61,647 bases of DNA from NCBI GenBank assembly GCA_903821995.1, contig CAIJNI010000005.1:1-61647 (forward strand), in the 5' to 3' direction. The notes under the pieces were generated by a model that saw nothing but the letters and a program-made list of their open reading frames with translations, made no database searches and was not told where the DNA came from. Below are positions 36,437-47,221 of the stretch, in pieces. Origin of the DNA: an uncultured beta proteobacterium (GTDB lineage Bacteria > Pseudomonadota > Gammaproteobacteria > Burkholderiales > Burkholderiaceae). Made by a program: the position numbers and the translations under genes. Within the stretch, counting starts at the first letter, position 1; each line of letters starts with the position of its first letter.

Positions 36437-38425
36437 TTACTGCGAAGATTTAGAAGCGTTGATTTTATCTGCGATTGGGGTCAAGATACGTCCAATTTTC
36501 TTGGCAGCATAATCAGAAATATGGTCGCTATAGCTATATAAAAAATTTCTACCTTCGCTTATAGAGCAAAGGTTAGCTGTTACATCACACAAAAGAGGGG
36601 CGGTATCGATCACTTCAAGTTGTGGATGTTTAGTTTTAAGGCGATCGACCCAATCCCGATAAGCTTTAGTGCCAGAGATATGCTCCTGATAACTCACCTG
36701 ACAATAGGGATTAGCTTTTCTAAGGAAAAATTGATTAAGAAAGTCCGAAGGAGTAAGACCACCACTAATACAGCTTGTCGGATCAGGAAAGGTTGGGTTA
36801 TCAATCACAAAGATAATTCGCTTACCCGCTGACTCGAGGGTAGTGATAGCTTCATCGTAAACCACAAACTGAGTATCTGGATCTCCGCCTGGGATGATGA
36901 GGCCAGTAGATTTATCGATAGGGTAGATTCCGCGCATGGCCATCGTAATAGCTACAACATGAATAGAAGGGATCTTGCCGATGATGTTAAAAACTTTCTT
37001 ACTATCGATATACGAGGGGTTGTCTAATGCTGCATTGATAGGGGGTGGATGGACGCCGTCGACTAAAAGCCACCTTCCCTTTTCTGAAGATACTTGAGTT
37101 AGTCCATAAAAAAGGGCTTCAGCTTTACTATCCCCCAGCATAGCGTATTGCACGTTGCCTCTGATGTCCTCAAAGCAGTCAAGATGTGAAGGAATCTGCT
37201 CCGAGATAGAACACTTTTTCAAAAGGGAATCTTTGTCTTTGCCAAGAACCATGGATAAAGGGTCAGCGCTCATCATGTTGGGGTGACGTCCTTTAAATCC
37301 ATCTTTTTTACGTAAAACAATTCCGCACGTCAAAAGAGCCAACATAGCTGCAATAAGGCCCCAAACGACAATAGATTTTTTAGATAAACGTAGAGGCTTT
37401 TCAATCAAAATATAAGTTAAATAAGCCAGTACACCACTGAGGATGAGCAAGGTTATTCGTAAACCTACTGAAATAGTTTGACCTTCTAAAATTCTTGCAA
37501 AAGATAACAGTGGCCAGTGCCAAAGGTACAGCGGATAACTAATGAGACCAATCCAAACGAAAAATTTAAACGAAAGAAGCTGGCTTACAGAATAAGGCTG
37601 CCGACCTAAGGTTGTTGTACCCGAATAAATTATCCCAAAAGCGCCAAGGCATGGCAAAAGGGCGTAATAGCCTGGGAAAGGGGTGTTTTCATTGAAAGTA
37701 AAAATCGCAATAAAGATGCAGCATAAGCCCAGCCACCCAGCAATCAGAGTCAACTTACGATCACCAATATGTGAGAGGTTAGGACGAAGTGCCAAAGTGC
37801 CACCTAGCGCCAATTCCCAAAAGCGGGTTAATGGTGAGTAAAAATCAGCGACAGGGTTTTTTCCCAATTGAAATAGGCTAAATCCGAGAGAGAGCAATAA
37901 GAGGAGGACACAAAACCACCATAGTGAATGTAAGTTTGATTTCAGTATTCGCCAGCCCAAGAATAGGACTGCAGGCCAGATAACATAAAACTGTTCCTCA
38001 ACACCTAGAGACCATAGATGTAATAGTGGTTTGAGGATTGCTTCTTTATCAAAATACCCAGCCTCCTTCCAGAAGATGAAATTTGGAATAAAACCAGCGC
38101 TAGCAGCAATATGCGTTCCGAGTTGTTCATATTCTTGGGGTGTCATGATGACCCAACCCAGCAATAGAGACAAGGATAAAACAAGACAAAGGGCTGGGAA
38201 GATACGTTTAATGCGACGTCGATAAAAAGTTTTTAGGCTAAAAGAGTCGCCAATTAAATCATTTTTAATTAAGGATGATATTAAAAATCCCGAGATTACA
38301 AAAAATACGTCAACACCAACAAATCCACCCGGAATGAGATGTGGGAAGGCATGAAAAATCAGGACAGACAATACTGCAAGCGATCGCAGTCCATCGATAT
38401 CTGGGCGGTAAGTGTTTGTATTCAT
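36437..38425 (-). CDS. Acyltransferase 3 family protein with C-terminal SGNH domain
   Basis: The product has 662 residues from ATG 38425 (MNTNTYRPDIDG); a TTG four codons upstream is less likely. The N-terminal 370 residues are the polytopic acyltransferase-3 domain, with RPDIDGLRSLAVLSVLIFHA, GGFVGVDVFFVISGFLI, a YRRRIKRIFPA loop and GVEEQFYVIWP. The C-terminal part is a periplasmic SGNH-hydrolase-like domain with MLGDSKAEA (Ser nucleophile) and YSDHIS near the end (Asp-His pair). Such OafA/OatA-like proteins O-acetylate LPS O-antigen, exopolysaccharide or peptidoglycan; the acceptor here is unknown. It is ten bases downstream of the bioB start region on the same strand, so the two may share a transcript. 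Confidence 0.9.
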   Translation of the reverse strand: MNTNTYRPDIDGLRSLAVLSVLIFHAFPHLIPGGFVGVDVFFVISGFLISSLIKNDLIGDSFSLKTFYRRRIKRIFPALCLVLSLSLLLGWVIMTPQEYEQLGTHIAASAGFIPNFIFWKEAGYFDKEAILKPLLHLWSLGVEEQFYVIWPAVLFLGWRILKSNLHSLWWFCVLLLLLSLGFSLFQLGKNPVADFYSPLTRFWELALGGTLALRPNLSHIGDRKLTLIAGWLGLCCIFIAIFTFNENTPFPGYYALLPCLGAFGIIYSGTTTLGRQPYSVSQLLSFKFFVWIGLISYPLYLWHWPLLSFARILEGQTISVGLRITLLILSGVLAYLTYILIEKPLRLSKKSIVVWGLIAAMLALLTCGIVLRKKDGFKGRHPNMMSADPLSMVLGKDKDSLLKKCSISEQIPSHLDCFEDIRGNVQYAMLGDSKAEALFYGLTQVSSEKGRWLLVDGVHPPPINAALDNPSYIDSKKVFNIIGKIPSIHVVAITMAMRGIYPIDKSTGLIIPGGDPDTQFVVYDEAITTLESAGKRIIFVIDNPTFPDPTSCISGGLTPSDFLNQFFLRKANPYCQVSYQEHISGTKAYRDWVDRLKTKHPQLEVIDTAPLLCDVTANLCSISEGRNFLYSYSDHISDYAAKKIGRILTPIADKINASKSSQ

Positions 38426-38485
38426 TTCATAGATCAATAAGTTTCAGTTAGAATTTTCTCATTAATATGCAATAAGATAAAAATA

Positions 38486-39979
38486 ATGAAAAAAAATACA
38501 CAAAGCTGCATCTCGAAATTATTGTTCCTGGTGGGTTTAGCACTATTGCCCCTTTCTTCTTTTGCTCAGACAAACTTTAATCAAAAGCCAAAAGAGGTTG
38601 AACAAACACTGACGGTGATGAACCGAGATTTAGCGGTATTTCGTGCAAGTCTTGCTGGCACCTCTCCAGAAAAAAGGGTAGAGAGGGCAAAGGAGCGCTT
38701 TAGTCACATTCAAACGGCAGAGTTAGATTCGCCTATTAAAGCTATCCCTTTTGAAATTACCCAGGATAAGGGAGTGCAATTTCAGTTGGGCGATCGACTT
38801 TTATTTTCACTGATTGAAAAAGATGTTGAGCCTGACGCGACAGGTAATTTTGATCTTTTGGTTAAAGAGACTATTACTAAGTTAGAAGAATTGCGTGATG
38901 CCAAATTAGCGCAACTGCAATATCCCTTTATGTTTAATCAAGTGTTGACTGTGATCCTTGCCACAGCCACTCTCATTATTTTGATTTGGATTGTTAGGGT
39001 AGGTCTGGGTCGTTTATCCAAATATCTTTTAATTAAATGCCATCAGTTATCTAAGAATGTGGGCGGAATACGCTGGGCAGAATATCTGACATTATTTGGT
39101 GCCCGCTTGGTACAAGCCTTTAGCTGGTTTTTAATTCTTGGTTTGATTTATTTATGGCTAACATATAGTTTGAGTCGATTTCCATTCACATCTCCCATTG
39201 GTAGTAGGTTGGGGGCACATATTGGACAGACCTTTGAGTGGTTATTTGACTCCCTCGCCAATGCTATTCCTAACCTAATGACGATTGTCATTATTGTGTT
39301 GGTTACGCGCGCGATCAATGACTTACTCAAAGTTTTTTTTAGACGCGTTCAAACGGGTCAATTAGAAATCCCTTTTTTACACCGCGATACAGTGAGTGCC
39401 TCTCAACGAATAGCCTCTGTGATTCTTTGGGGTATTGCTATTGCGATTATTTATCCTTTTATTCCAGGTTCAAGTAGTGATGCATTTAAAGGTCTTTCTG
39501 TCTTTATGGGGTTAGTGATATCTCTTGGATCAACTGGTTTAGTCAATCAATTGATGAGTGGACTTGTTGTAATTTACTCAAGAGCCATTAGAGTCGGTGA
39601 TTTAGTCAGTGTAGATGGAACTGAGGGGGTAGTGACTGAAGTTGGCGGTCTTGCTACCAAGATACAATCGTTACAAAAAATAGAGATCACAGTTCCTAAT
39701 TCGGTATTAATCTCAAATTCAATTCAAAACCTTTCACGCTTAAACGAAAAATCAGGAGCCTTATTCTCAACTAAAGTCACTATTGGGTATGATGCACCTT
39801 GGCGAAAAGTTCATGAGATGTTAATTGATTCTGCTCAAAAAATTTCTGATATTCGTCATGACCCTAAGCCAGTTGTTTATCAAAGAGGATTAAGTGATTT
39901 CTATGTTGAATATGAGTTATTTATGCATTTGACTGATCCAAGTCGAAAAGTTGCAATCTTATCCTTACTGCATCAATAG
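38486..39979 (+). CDS. MscS-type mechanosensitive channel, ended by an amber codon
   Basis: The product is 497 residues to TAG 39977. A signal peptide (LLFLVGLALLPLSSFAQ) and a periplasmic domain of about 100 residues precede five or so membrane segments. The pore and beta domain are clear: GLSVFMGLVISLGSTGLVNQLMSG, VGDLVSVDGTEGVVTEVGGL, and VPNSVLISNSIQNLS. MscS relatives continue past the present end with an alpha/beta tail. Translation past the TAG, in the same frame, gives exactly that kind of tail for 34 residues to TAA 40082. So the gene was probably 38486-40084 and carries a recent nonsense change, a sequencing error or a read-through codon. Confidence 0.85.
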   Translation: MKKNTQSCISKLLFLVGLALLPLSSFAQTNFNQKPKEVEQTLTVMNRDLAVFRASLAGTSPEKRVERAKERFSHIQTAELDSPIKAIPFEITQDKGVQFQLGDRLLFSLIEKDVEPDATGNFDLLVKETITKLEELRDAKLAQLQYPFMFNQVLTVILATATLIILIWIVRVGLGRLSKYLLIKCHQLSKNVGGIRWAEYLTLFGARLVQAFSWFLILGLIYLWLTYSLSRFPFTSPIGSRLGAHIGQTFEWLFDSLANAIPNLMTIVIIVLVTRAINDLLKVFFRRVQTGQLEIPFLHRDTVSASQRIASVILWGIAIAIIYPFIPGSSSDAFKGLSVFMGLVISLGSTGLVNQLMSGLVVIYSRAIRVGDLVSVDGTEGVVTEVGGLATKIQSLQKIEITVPNSVLISNSIQNLSRLNEKSGALFSTKVTIGYDAPWRKVHEMLIDSAQKISDIRHDPKPVVYQRGLSDFYVEYELFMHLTDPSRKVAILSLLHQ

Positions 39980-40084
39980 ATTCAGGACGCATTTAATGCA
40001 AACGGTATACAAATAATGTCGCCTCATTTTATGGCGCAGCCTTCTCAACCAGTCATCGCCCCAACTACTTCAAATGAGGGATAA
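39977..40084 (+). other. Amber codon and conserved C-terminal remnant of the MscS gene
   Basis: TAG at 39977-39979 follows ...LLHQ. The same frame then reads IQDAFNANGIQIMSPHF and ends in a proline- and threonine-rich tail before TAA 40082. The IQDAF...GIQIMSPHF stretch is the conserved end of MscS proteins. TAG is one C-to-T step from CAG (Gln). The next gene starts at 40074, inside this tail, as expected for formerly overlapping genes. Confidence 0.8.
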
Positions 40085-40481
40085 TTTTTTTATACATAAG
40101 GTACTACTCGTCCTCGGAGTTCTCCTGCTAAGCGCATGTATTGAAATCAAACATGACTCATATATTGTTGGAAGCATTACTTCTCGTCAGGCAGAAGTTA
40201 TGCCACTGGGCGCTAGGATGGAAATTTCTCTGGTAGACGTATCTATAGCTGATGCTGCGTCGAAAATGATTGCAAGAAGTATTTTGACTAAAGACGTTCA
40301 GTTACCGACCACTTTTCAGTTGCATTATGACGCCAAAGAAATTGAACAAAATAGGACCTATGCTGTTCAGGTCAGAATTTACGATGGCACAACTTTATTA
40401 TTTATTAATGATGTTAGCCATCAAGTCCTGACAAGAGGGCGTGATAACCGGGTCAACATGGAGCTTAAAAAAATTAATTAA
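40074..40481 (+). CDS. YbaY-like (YscW family) lipoprotein
   Basis: The product has 135 residues. A short N-terminal hydrophobic leader ends in the lipobox LLSAC (Cys21 approx.), so it is probably an outer-membrane lipoprotein. The body is beta-rich: GSITSRQAEVMPLGARMEISLVDVS split by loops, and ending TRGRDNRVNMELKKI, as in the YbaY/YscW pilotin-like family. The ATG at 40074 lies within the conserved tail of the interrupted MscS gene. Function is unknown. Confidence 0.8.
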   Translation: MRDNFFIHKVLLVLGVLLLSACIEIKHDSYIVGSITSRQAEVMPLGARMEISLVDVSIADAASKMIARSILTKDVQLPTTFQLHYDAKEIEQNRTYAVQVRIYDGTTLLFINDVSHQVLTRGRDNRVNMELKKIN

Positions 40482-40496
40482 TTCTAGGCCCGCGTA

Positions 40497-41513
40497 CTAG
40501 AAACTCCGTGCTAAAGAGTAATCACAAACGATGTGGAGTGCATCTGTAGCGGCGCAATTTGGAAAAGTTTTTAAACACTCGCGCGCTTGATTTGAAGCCA
40601 GTTGCGCTTGATCAAGTGTGTATTGCAAAGCGCCACAGGATTGTATTTCTTGAAATACTCTATTAAAAAATTCCTCACTGAATTCCTCACTATGCTCTAT
40701 GGCCTCGCGCGCTAATTGTTGTTGACTTGGAGATCCATTCTGCAGCATATAGATTAAAGGTAGAGTTGGTTTGCCTTCGCGTAAATCATCTCCAGCGTTT
40801 TTGCCCATATCTTCAGCCTTAGCGGTGTAGTCTAACCAGTCATCTACGAGTTGAAAAGCGACCCCGATCTGGGTGCCGAAATCAGCAGCAGATTGAATTT
40901 GTTCAGGGGTTCCATTGCTAATAAAAGCTCCTAATTCAGCAGAAGCTTCGAAGAGTTTGGCGGTTTTATATAAGATGACTTGTCTATATCTTTGTTCGTC
41001 GACGTCAGCATCATGTAAATTTAATAGTTGGAGGACTTCTCCTTCAGCGATTAAATTTGTTGCGTTAGATAGCACTTCCATGACCCTGATTTCGCCGGGT
41101 AGAATCATCATTTGGAAGGCACGAGAGTATAAAAAATCACCCACTAAGACACTTGCGGCATTTCCCCAAATAGCATTTGCAGTTTTTCTTCCGCGCCTCA
41201 GTTTGGAGTCGTCTACCACATCATCATGGAGTAAGGTTGCAGAATGAATGAATTCCACAACAGCTGCTAGTTCATGAGTAAACTTTACATCCCTTCCCCC
41301 AGATAAAGCTTTAGAAATGAGAAATAGGAGTGCAGGTCGGATTCTTTTACCACCAGCTTGAATTAAATGATTAGCAATTTGATTAATTAATGCAACATCT
41401 GAAGATAAACTCCTCACGACAACCGCATCAAGGGCTTTCATATCTTCAGCAATGGGGGCTAATATGGCCTGCAGTTGTTCAGAGGCAGATATTTTGCTAG
41501 GCGATATTTTCAT
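40497..41513 (-). CDS. ispB: All-trans polyprenyl diphosphate synthase (octaprenyl type)
   Basis: Elongates farnesyl diphosphate with isopentenyl diphosphate to make the ubiquinone side chain. The product has 338 residues. The first Asp-rich motif is DDVVDDSKLRRGR and the second LVDDWLDY, both complete. The GGKRIRPAL and LHDDVVDD segments confirm a trans-prenyltransferase. The chain length cannot be read safely; octaprenyl is inferred from the beta/gammaproteobacterial pattern. It is divergent from rplU, as in most proteobacteria. Confidence 0.93.
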   Translation of the reverse strand: MKISPSKISASEQLQAILAPIAEDMKALDAVVVRSLSSDVALINQIANHLIQAGGKRIRPALLFLISKALSGGRDVKFTHELAAVVEFIHSATLLHDDVVDDSKLRRGRKTANAIWGNAASVLVGDFLYSRAFQMMILPGEIRVMEVLSNATNLIAEGEVLQLLNLHDADVDEQRYRQVILYKTAKLFEASAELGAFISNGTPEQIQSAADFGTQIGVAFQLVDDWLDYTAKAEDMGKNAGDDLREGKPTLPLIYMLQNGSPSQQQLAREAIEHSEEFSEEFFNRVFQEIQSCGALQYTLDQAQLASNQARECLKTFPNCAATDALHIVCDYSLARSF

Positions 41514-41627
41514 AATTATTTATATAAATTAACAACTTACGGTAATACATTGTGCTTGATACTTCTATTTTAAGTCAGATTCGTAAGAGTCGTGAGTCTG
41601 TAAATGAAGAATATTAAAAAGCCTCTT

Positions 41628-41656
41628 TTGACTTGCGCAAATATGCAGGATATAAT
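41628..41656 (+). promoter_or_regulatory. Sigma70 promoter for rplU-rpmA
   Basis: TTGACT at 41628-41633 and TATAAT at 41651-41656 are separated by exactly 17 bases. This matches the consensus at 11 of 12 positions, so strong constitutive expression is expected. Transcription should start near 41663, about 47 bases before the rplU ATG. Confidence 0.88.
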
Positions 41657-41664
41657 GTAAGGCT

Positions 41665-41678
41665 CCCGAAAGATCGGG
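41665..41678 (+). promoter_or_regulatory. Small hairpin at the 5' end of the rplU leader
   Basis: CCCGA (41665-41669) pairs with TCGGG (41674-41678) around a four-base loop. It is placed at the expected transcript 5' end. It may stabilise the message or take part in ribosomal-protein feedback; no known leader motif was recognised. Confidence 0.4.
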
Positions 41679-41709
41679 TAGATTAACCATTCCGAGAGGA
41701 TTTTATTAT

Positions 41710-42021
41710 ATGTACGCGGTCATAAAAACTGGGGGCAAGCAGTATAAAGTTGTCTCTGGTGAAAAATTAAAAATAGAACAGATACCTGCGGACATTGGTA
41801 GCGAAATCACACTCGACCAAGTTCTAGCCGTAGGGGCTGGGGATGCATTGAAGTTTGGTGCCCCATTGGTTGAAGGTGCTTCCGTTAAAGCCACTGTTAT
41901 CGCTCAGGGTCGTCACGACAAGGTGAAAATATTTAAGATGCGCAGACGTAAGCATTATCAAAAACGTCAGGGTCATCGTCAAAATTACACTGAAATCTTG
42001 ATTAACACCATTTCTGCCTAA
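41710..42021 (+). CDS. rplU: 50S ribosomal protein L21
   Basis: The product has 103 residues and the normal L21 features: [14 protein letters not shown] at the N-terminus, the acidic middle, and the basic [18 protein letters not shown] stretch that binds 23S rRNA. The promoter at 41628-41656 drives rplU-rpmA. A GAGAGGA site precedes the ATG. Confidence 0.98.
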   Translation: MYAVIKTGGKQYKVVSGEKLKIEQIPADIGSEITLDQVLAVGAGDALKFGAPLVEGASVKATVIAQGRHDKVKIFKMRRRKHYQKRQGHRQNYTEILINTISA

Positions 42022-42046
42022 CTAATAGGCATCTAAAGGAGCATTC

Positions 42047-42307
42047 ATGGCACAGAAAAAAGGCGGCGGATCGACAAGAAACGGCCGCGATTCAGAATCA
42101 AAACGACTTGGCGTAAAAGTTTACGGTGGTCAAGCAATTAATGCTGGCGGCATTATTATTCGCCAGCGTGGCACAAGAGTTCATCCTGGCACGAATGTCG
42201 GGATTGGCAAGGACCACACATTGTTTGCATTAGTAGATGGGCATGTTAAGTTTGCAGTTAAAGGTGCAGACCAAAAATCAATCGTTTCCGTTTTGCCGCA
42301 GGCTTAA
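42047..42307 (+). CDS. rpmA: 50S ribosomal protein L27
   Basis: The product has 86 residues. The N-terminus [18 protein letters not shown] begins without the extra cleaved leader seen in Firmicutes; it reaches the peptidyl-transferase centre. [18 protein letters not shown] is the core motif. It lies 25 bases after rplU, with AAAGGAG upstream, and is followed by the terminator at 42340-42367. Confidence 0.98.
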   Translation: MAQKKGGGSTRNGRDSESKRLGVKVYGGQAINAGGIIIRQRGTRVHPGTNVGIGKDHTLFALVDGHVKFAVKGADQKSIVSVLPQA

Positions 42308-42339
42308 TATCGCCTGACTGAAACATACGATTCAGATCT

Positions 42340-43472
<1,133 letters not shown>

Positions 43473-44273
43473 ATGACTACTTCCGTATTAAAAGATGCCA
43501 AGCGAATTGTGATCAAAGTTGGATCTAGCCTTGTAACTAATCATGGTGAAGGTTTAGACATCAATGCTATATCTGGATGGGCAACGCAGGTTGCTCATTT
43601 AAGGTTGACTGGCAAGGAAGTATTAATGGTTAGTTCAGGTGCTATTGCTGAGGGTATGCAGCGTTTAGAGTGGAAAGAGCGACCACAAGAGATTTTTCGA
43701 TTACAAGCTGCAGCTGCCGTTGGTCAAATGGGCTTAGTGCAAGTGTATGAAACTGCGTTCGCAAAGCATCAAATTAGGACTGCCCAGGTTTTACTCACTA
43801 ATGCTGACTTAGCAAATCAAGAAAGATACGACAACGCAAAGGCCACATTAGGGACTTTATTAGAGTTGGGCGTGGTTCCTATTATTAATGAAAATGACAC
43901 GGTAGTTACTGACGAAATCAAATTTGGGGATAACGATACCCTAGCGGCGTTAGTGGCTGGATTAGTTGGCGCTGATGTACTTGTGATATTGACGGATCAA
44001 GACGGGTTGTATACCGAAGACCCTAGAAAAAATCCCGATGCAACCTTAATTCAAGAAGAGTTCTCTGGAGAACCTTATTTAGAACAAATCGCTGGTGGTG
44101 CTGGAACAGCTTTCGGTAAAGGTGGGATGCTCACAAAGGTTTTGGCTGCCAAGTTAGCTGCAAGATCTCATACTCATACGATCATCGCCTCGGGGCATGA
44201 AAACAATTTACTATTAAGGTTGACGAGTGGTGAAATGATTGGCACGCAATTACTTGCTAAAGCGTATGCCTAA
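43473..44273 (+). CDS. proB: Glutamate 5-kinase, without PUA domain
   Basis: Phosphorylates glutamate in the first step of proline synthesis. The amino-acid-kinase domain is complete: [45 protein letters not shown] and [12 protein letters not shown]. It is 266 residues long and ends at [11 protein letters not shown], where E. coli ProB (367 residues) goes on into the PUA domain. I found no PUA-like remnant after the stop, since the next gene abuts on the other strand. The kinase should work; feedback behaviour or oligomer form may differ. It starts directly after the obgE TAA. Confidence 0.92.
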   Translation: MTTSVLKDAKRIVIKVGSSLVTNHGEGLDINAISGWATQVAHLRLTGKEVLMVSSGAIAEGMQRLEWKERPQEIFRLQAAAAVGQMGLVQVYETAFAKHQIRTAQVLLTNADLANQERYDNAKATLGTLLELGVVPIINENDTVVTDEIKFGDNDTLAALVAGLVGADVLVILTDQDGLYTEDPRKNPDATLIQEEFSGEPYLEQIAGGAGTAFGKGGMLTKVLAAKLAARSHTHTIIASGHENNLLLRLTSGEMIGTQLLAKAYA

Positions 44274-44276
44274 GAA

Positions 44277-44801
44277 TTATCGGATTGATTCCATAATCTG
44301 ATTAAAGTTGGTGTTTGCTGTTTCCCCGGTGCACATTCCATTACGACTTAAATAGGCTTGATATTGGTTATAGCCCTGGTTAGGAATTCTTTTCCAGTCA
44401 CTTTCGATCGTTTTCCAGGAGCCATCACTTTGTAAAGAACCGTATAGGCGGTAAGTAAATTGATTGCAGTCAATACCTGTATAAAGAGTTTGAGATGTGC
44501 CGCTGGAATTTTTAATAACAACAGTGAACTTAATCAGAACTTTTTGAATCACCTTCAGACTTTTTCTATCTAAATAAAAATCTAGACTAGAGGATGGAAA
44601 AGGTTGGAATTCGACTAAATCTGTATTTTTTGGGGGTAAAGAGGGTAAATCCTGAGCCTCATCTTGAAGAGGATCGTTTGAATCACTCCCAAAAAGACTA
44701 GCGCTACTTGATATAGAAAAACTGGATAGAAAAAGGCAGCATAGACAAGCTCTAAGAAGCAGGGCGATAGTAAAGTTTGGCGTAGCAGTTTTATTAGTCA
44801 T
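44277..44801 (-). CDS. CNP1-like family exported protein
   Basis: The product has 174 residues. A hydrophobic leader ([23 protein letters not shown]) suggests export. The rest matches the CNP1-like family: FVQFP-type Pro stretch ([16 protein letters not shown]), [15 protein letters not shown], and [15 protein letters not shown] with a later Cys (NGMC), a likely disulfide pair. Function is unknown in the family. It overlaps the rppH end by eight bases and is convergent with proB. Confidence 0.8.
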   Translation of the reverse strand: MTNKTATPNFTIALLLRACLCCLFLSSFSISSSASLFGSDSNDPLQDEAQDLPSLPPKNTDLVEFQPFPSSSLDFYLDRKSLKVIQKVLIKFTVVIKNSSGTSQTLYTGIDCNQFTYRLYGSLQSDGSWKTIESDWKRIPNQGYNQYQAYLSRNGMCTGETANTNFNQIMESIR

Positions 44802-45366
44802 GATTATGTGATTGATTTTTGACTACAGGTTGATATTCATCAAGTGACGAGCCCCAAGAAATATGGGAGGCGTTGTTTTTTTTAGTAATAAAGCGTGATA
44901 GTTCAGACAATGCAAGTTGGTAAACATCGCGTTTAAACTCAATAACGTGTTCAAGATGGATCCAATAGGGATTCCAGCGCCACGCATCAAATTCTGGGTG
45001 TGGGGTAGCTCGTAAGGAAATATCGGTATCACGTCCTACCATTCGTAGTAAAAACCAAATTTGTTTTTGACCTTTATATAAGACTTTGCGGGGGCGACTG
45101 ACAGAATTGCGGCGTAAAAACTCCTCGGGCACGTCATAGCGTATCCAGTCCCTGGTGCGTCCAATCACCTGCACATGTTCCGGCAATAACCCTATTTCCT
45201 CTTGTAACTCACGAAACATAGCTTCTTTGGGGTTCTCACCTTGTTGAATTCCACCTTGTGGAAACTGCCACGAATGCTGGCCAATACGCTTGCCCCAGAA
45301 AACTTCATTTCGCTGATTAAGGAGGATAATGCCGACATTGGGTCTATACCCTTCTTTATCGAGCAT
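44794..45366 (-). CDS. rppH: RNA pyrophosphohydrolase RppH
   Basis: Removes pyrophosphate from 5' ends of mRNA and so triggers RNase E decay. I start at ATG 45366 ([15 protein letters not shown]); the frame extends upstream across the proS start but without family similarity. It has 190 residues. The Nudix box is [23 protein letters not shown] in order, preceded by WQFPQ. The R-x-W-I-R-Y-D-V-P region and W-R-W-N-P-Y-W also match. It is divergent from proS, with 54 bases between starts. Confidence 0.95.
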   Translation of the reverse strand: MLDKEGYRPNVGIILLNQRNEVFWGKRIGQHSWQFPQGGIQQGENPKEAMFRELQEEIGLLPEHVQVIGRTRDWIRYDVPEEFLRRNSVSRPRKVLYKGQKQIWFLLRMVGRDTDISLRATPHPEFDAWRWNPYWIHLEHVIEFKRDVYQLALSELSRFITKKNNASHISWGSSLDEYQPVVKNQSHNHD

Positions 45367-45420
45367 GATCGTATTCAAATCCTTTAAAATCAATGCTTTG
45401 ATTATATCTATAAAGAATTT

Positions 45421-47172
45421 ATGAAAGCCAGTAAAACTTTTGTTGCAACTTTGAAAGAAGCGCCAGCGGATGCTGAGATTATTTCTCATCAGCTAATGAC
45501 TCGCGCGGGCCTGATTAGAAAGCTCGGAGCCGGCATCTACAATTATTTACCCATAGGTCTTAGGGTTATAAAAAAAGTAGAGGCTATTATTCGGGAGGAA
45601 ATGGATCGAGCCGGTGCGATTGAAATGTTAATGCCAGTGGTTCAACCTGCAGAATTATGGCAGGAGACTGAGCGTTTTGAAAAAATGGGCCCGGAATTAC
45701 TTCGCTTCAAAGATCGTCATGAAAGAGATTTTGTGTTGCAACCTACTTCAGAAGAAGTCATTACCGACTTTGCTCGAAATGAGATTAGAAGCTATAAACA
45801 ATTACCGATCAATTTTTATCAAATCCAAACCAAGTTTAGAGACGAGCGTCGTCCTCGTTTTGGTGTGATGCGTGGACGCGAGTTTTCAATGAAAGATGCT
45901 TACTCATTTGATAAAAATGTAGAGGGTATGCAACAGTCTTATCAATTAATGTTTGATGCGTACCATCGAATTTTTTCTAGGTTAGGCTTGACCTATCGGG
46001 CTGTTAAGGCAGATAACGGCGCAATTGGTGGAAGTGGCAGTCAAGAGTTTCATGTGATAGCAGATACGGGTGAAGACGCAATAGCCTATTGTCCAGATTC
46101 AGACTACGCAGCTAACTTAGAAGCTGCAGAGGCGATTGCATTACAAAAAGACAGATCAACCTCCACGCAAACCATGTCTAAGGTCGCAACGCCGACCCAG
46201 ACGAAATGTGAAGAAGTTGCAAGCTTACTGAAGATCCAATTAGTACAAACGGTAAAGACCCTTGTTTTAGCTGTTGATCAATTCGATGAAAAATCTAAAG
46301 AAATTCTTTCGGGAAATGCAAAGATTTTTGCGCTCCTACTCCGCGGGGATCATGAGCTCAATGAAGTAAAGCTTAATAAAATTTCAGGTTTAAGAGATTT
46401 TAGAATGGCAACAGAGGCAGAAGTGATTGAGAACTTCGGTTCTATTCCGGGATTTATTGGCCCCGTTAATTTAAATGGCAAAGTGACTGTAATTGCGGAC
46501 AGGGCTGTTGGAACGATGTCTGACTTTGTTTGTGGTGCAAATGAAGCAGGGCATCATTTGACCGGCGTTAATTTTGGAAGAGATTTACCTGAGCCACAGA
46601 TTGAGGACCTTCGTAATGTATGTAAAGGAGATCCATCACCTGATGGAAAGGGTATTTTAGATATTTGCCGCGGTATTGAAGTTGGGCATGTATTTATGTT
46701 GGGGACAAAGTATTCAGAGGCAATGAAAGCCACTTTTCTAGATGAGCATGGTAAAGCTGCTGCGTTAGTGATGGGTTGTTATGGCATTGGCGTTACTCGT
46801 TTACTTGGCGCTGCAATTGAGCAGTGTCACGATGAAAAAGGAATCATTTGGCCACGTGCAATTGCACCATTTGATATTGTTATTTGCCCTGTAGGTTATG
46901 ACCGTTCTGAGCAAGTAAAACAAGTCGCAGATGAGATACATGCAACACTTCTGGCGCTTGGTGTCGATGTTGTGATTGACGACCGAGGCGAGCGTCCAGG
47001 CGCGATGTTTGCTGATTGGGAACTCATTGGTGTGCCTTACCGTATAGTTATTGGCGAGCGTGGTCTCAAAGAGGGGCAAGTCGAGTTTCAGGCCCGTACA
47101 GATTCACAGGCGAGCTTTGTTTCATTGGGTGAGCTGACAGAACAGGTACTGGCAGCTTTAAGGGATAGTTAA
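45421..47172 (+). CDS. proS: Prolyl-tRNA synthetase (bacterial, with editing domain)
   Basis: Class II aminoacyl-tRNA synthetase of 583 residues. Motif 1 is near [17 protein letters not shown], motif 2 is [25 protein letters not shown], and motif 3 is [13 protein letters not shown]. The inserted editing domain lies at about 225-405 (ending [13 protein letters not shown]), and the anticodon-binding domain follows ([23 protein letters not shown]). Divergent from rppH and convergent with ffh. Confidence 0.98.
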   Translation: MKASKTFVATLKEAPADAEIISHQLMTRAGLIRKLGAGIYNYLPIGLRVIKKVEAIIREEMDRAGAIEMLMPVVQPAELWQETERFEKMGPELLRFKDRHERDFVLQPTSEEVITDFARNEIRSYKQLPINFYQIQTKFRDERRPRFGVMRGREFSMKDAYSFDKNVEGMQQSYQLMFDAYHRIFSRLGLTYRAVKADNGAIGGSGSQEFHVIADTGEDAIAYCPDSDYAANLEAAEAIALQKDRSTSTQTMSKVATPTQTKCEEVASLLKIQLVQTVKTLVLAVDQFDEKSKEILSGNAKIFALLLRGDHELNEVKLNKISGLRDFRMATEAEVIENFGSIPGFIGPVNLNGKVTVIADRAVGTMSDFVCGANEAGHHLTGVNFGRDLPEPQIEDLRNVCKGDPSPDGKGILDICRGIEVGHVFMLGTKYSEAMKATFLDEHGKAAALVMGCYGIGVTRLLGAAIEQCHDEKGIIWPRAIAPFDIVICPVGYDRSEQVKQVADEIHATLLALGVDVVIDDRGERPGAMFADWELIGVPYRIVIGERGLKEGQVEFQARTDSQASFVSLGELTEQVLAALRDS

Positions 47173-47187
47173 TACAGTATTTCTTGG

Positions 47188-47221
47188 AAGGCCTATTTAA
47201 AGATCCCTTTACCTAGGCCTT
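47188..47221. terminator. Possible shared hairpin between proS and ffh
   Basis: AAGGCCTA (47188-47195) pairs perfectly with TAGGCCTT (47214-47221) over an 18-base loop. It spans the 20-base gap and the last ffh codons. TT follows on the plus side only, so termination is plausible but unproven. Confidence 0.4.

Noticed and set aside
44274..44400. Frameshifted PUA remnant after proB
   Set aside because: No PUA-like residues in any forward frame; the stretch is the CNP1-like gene in reverse.
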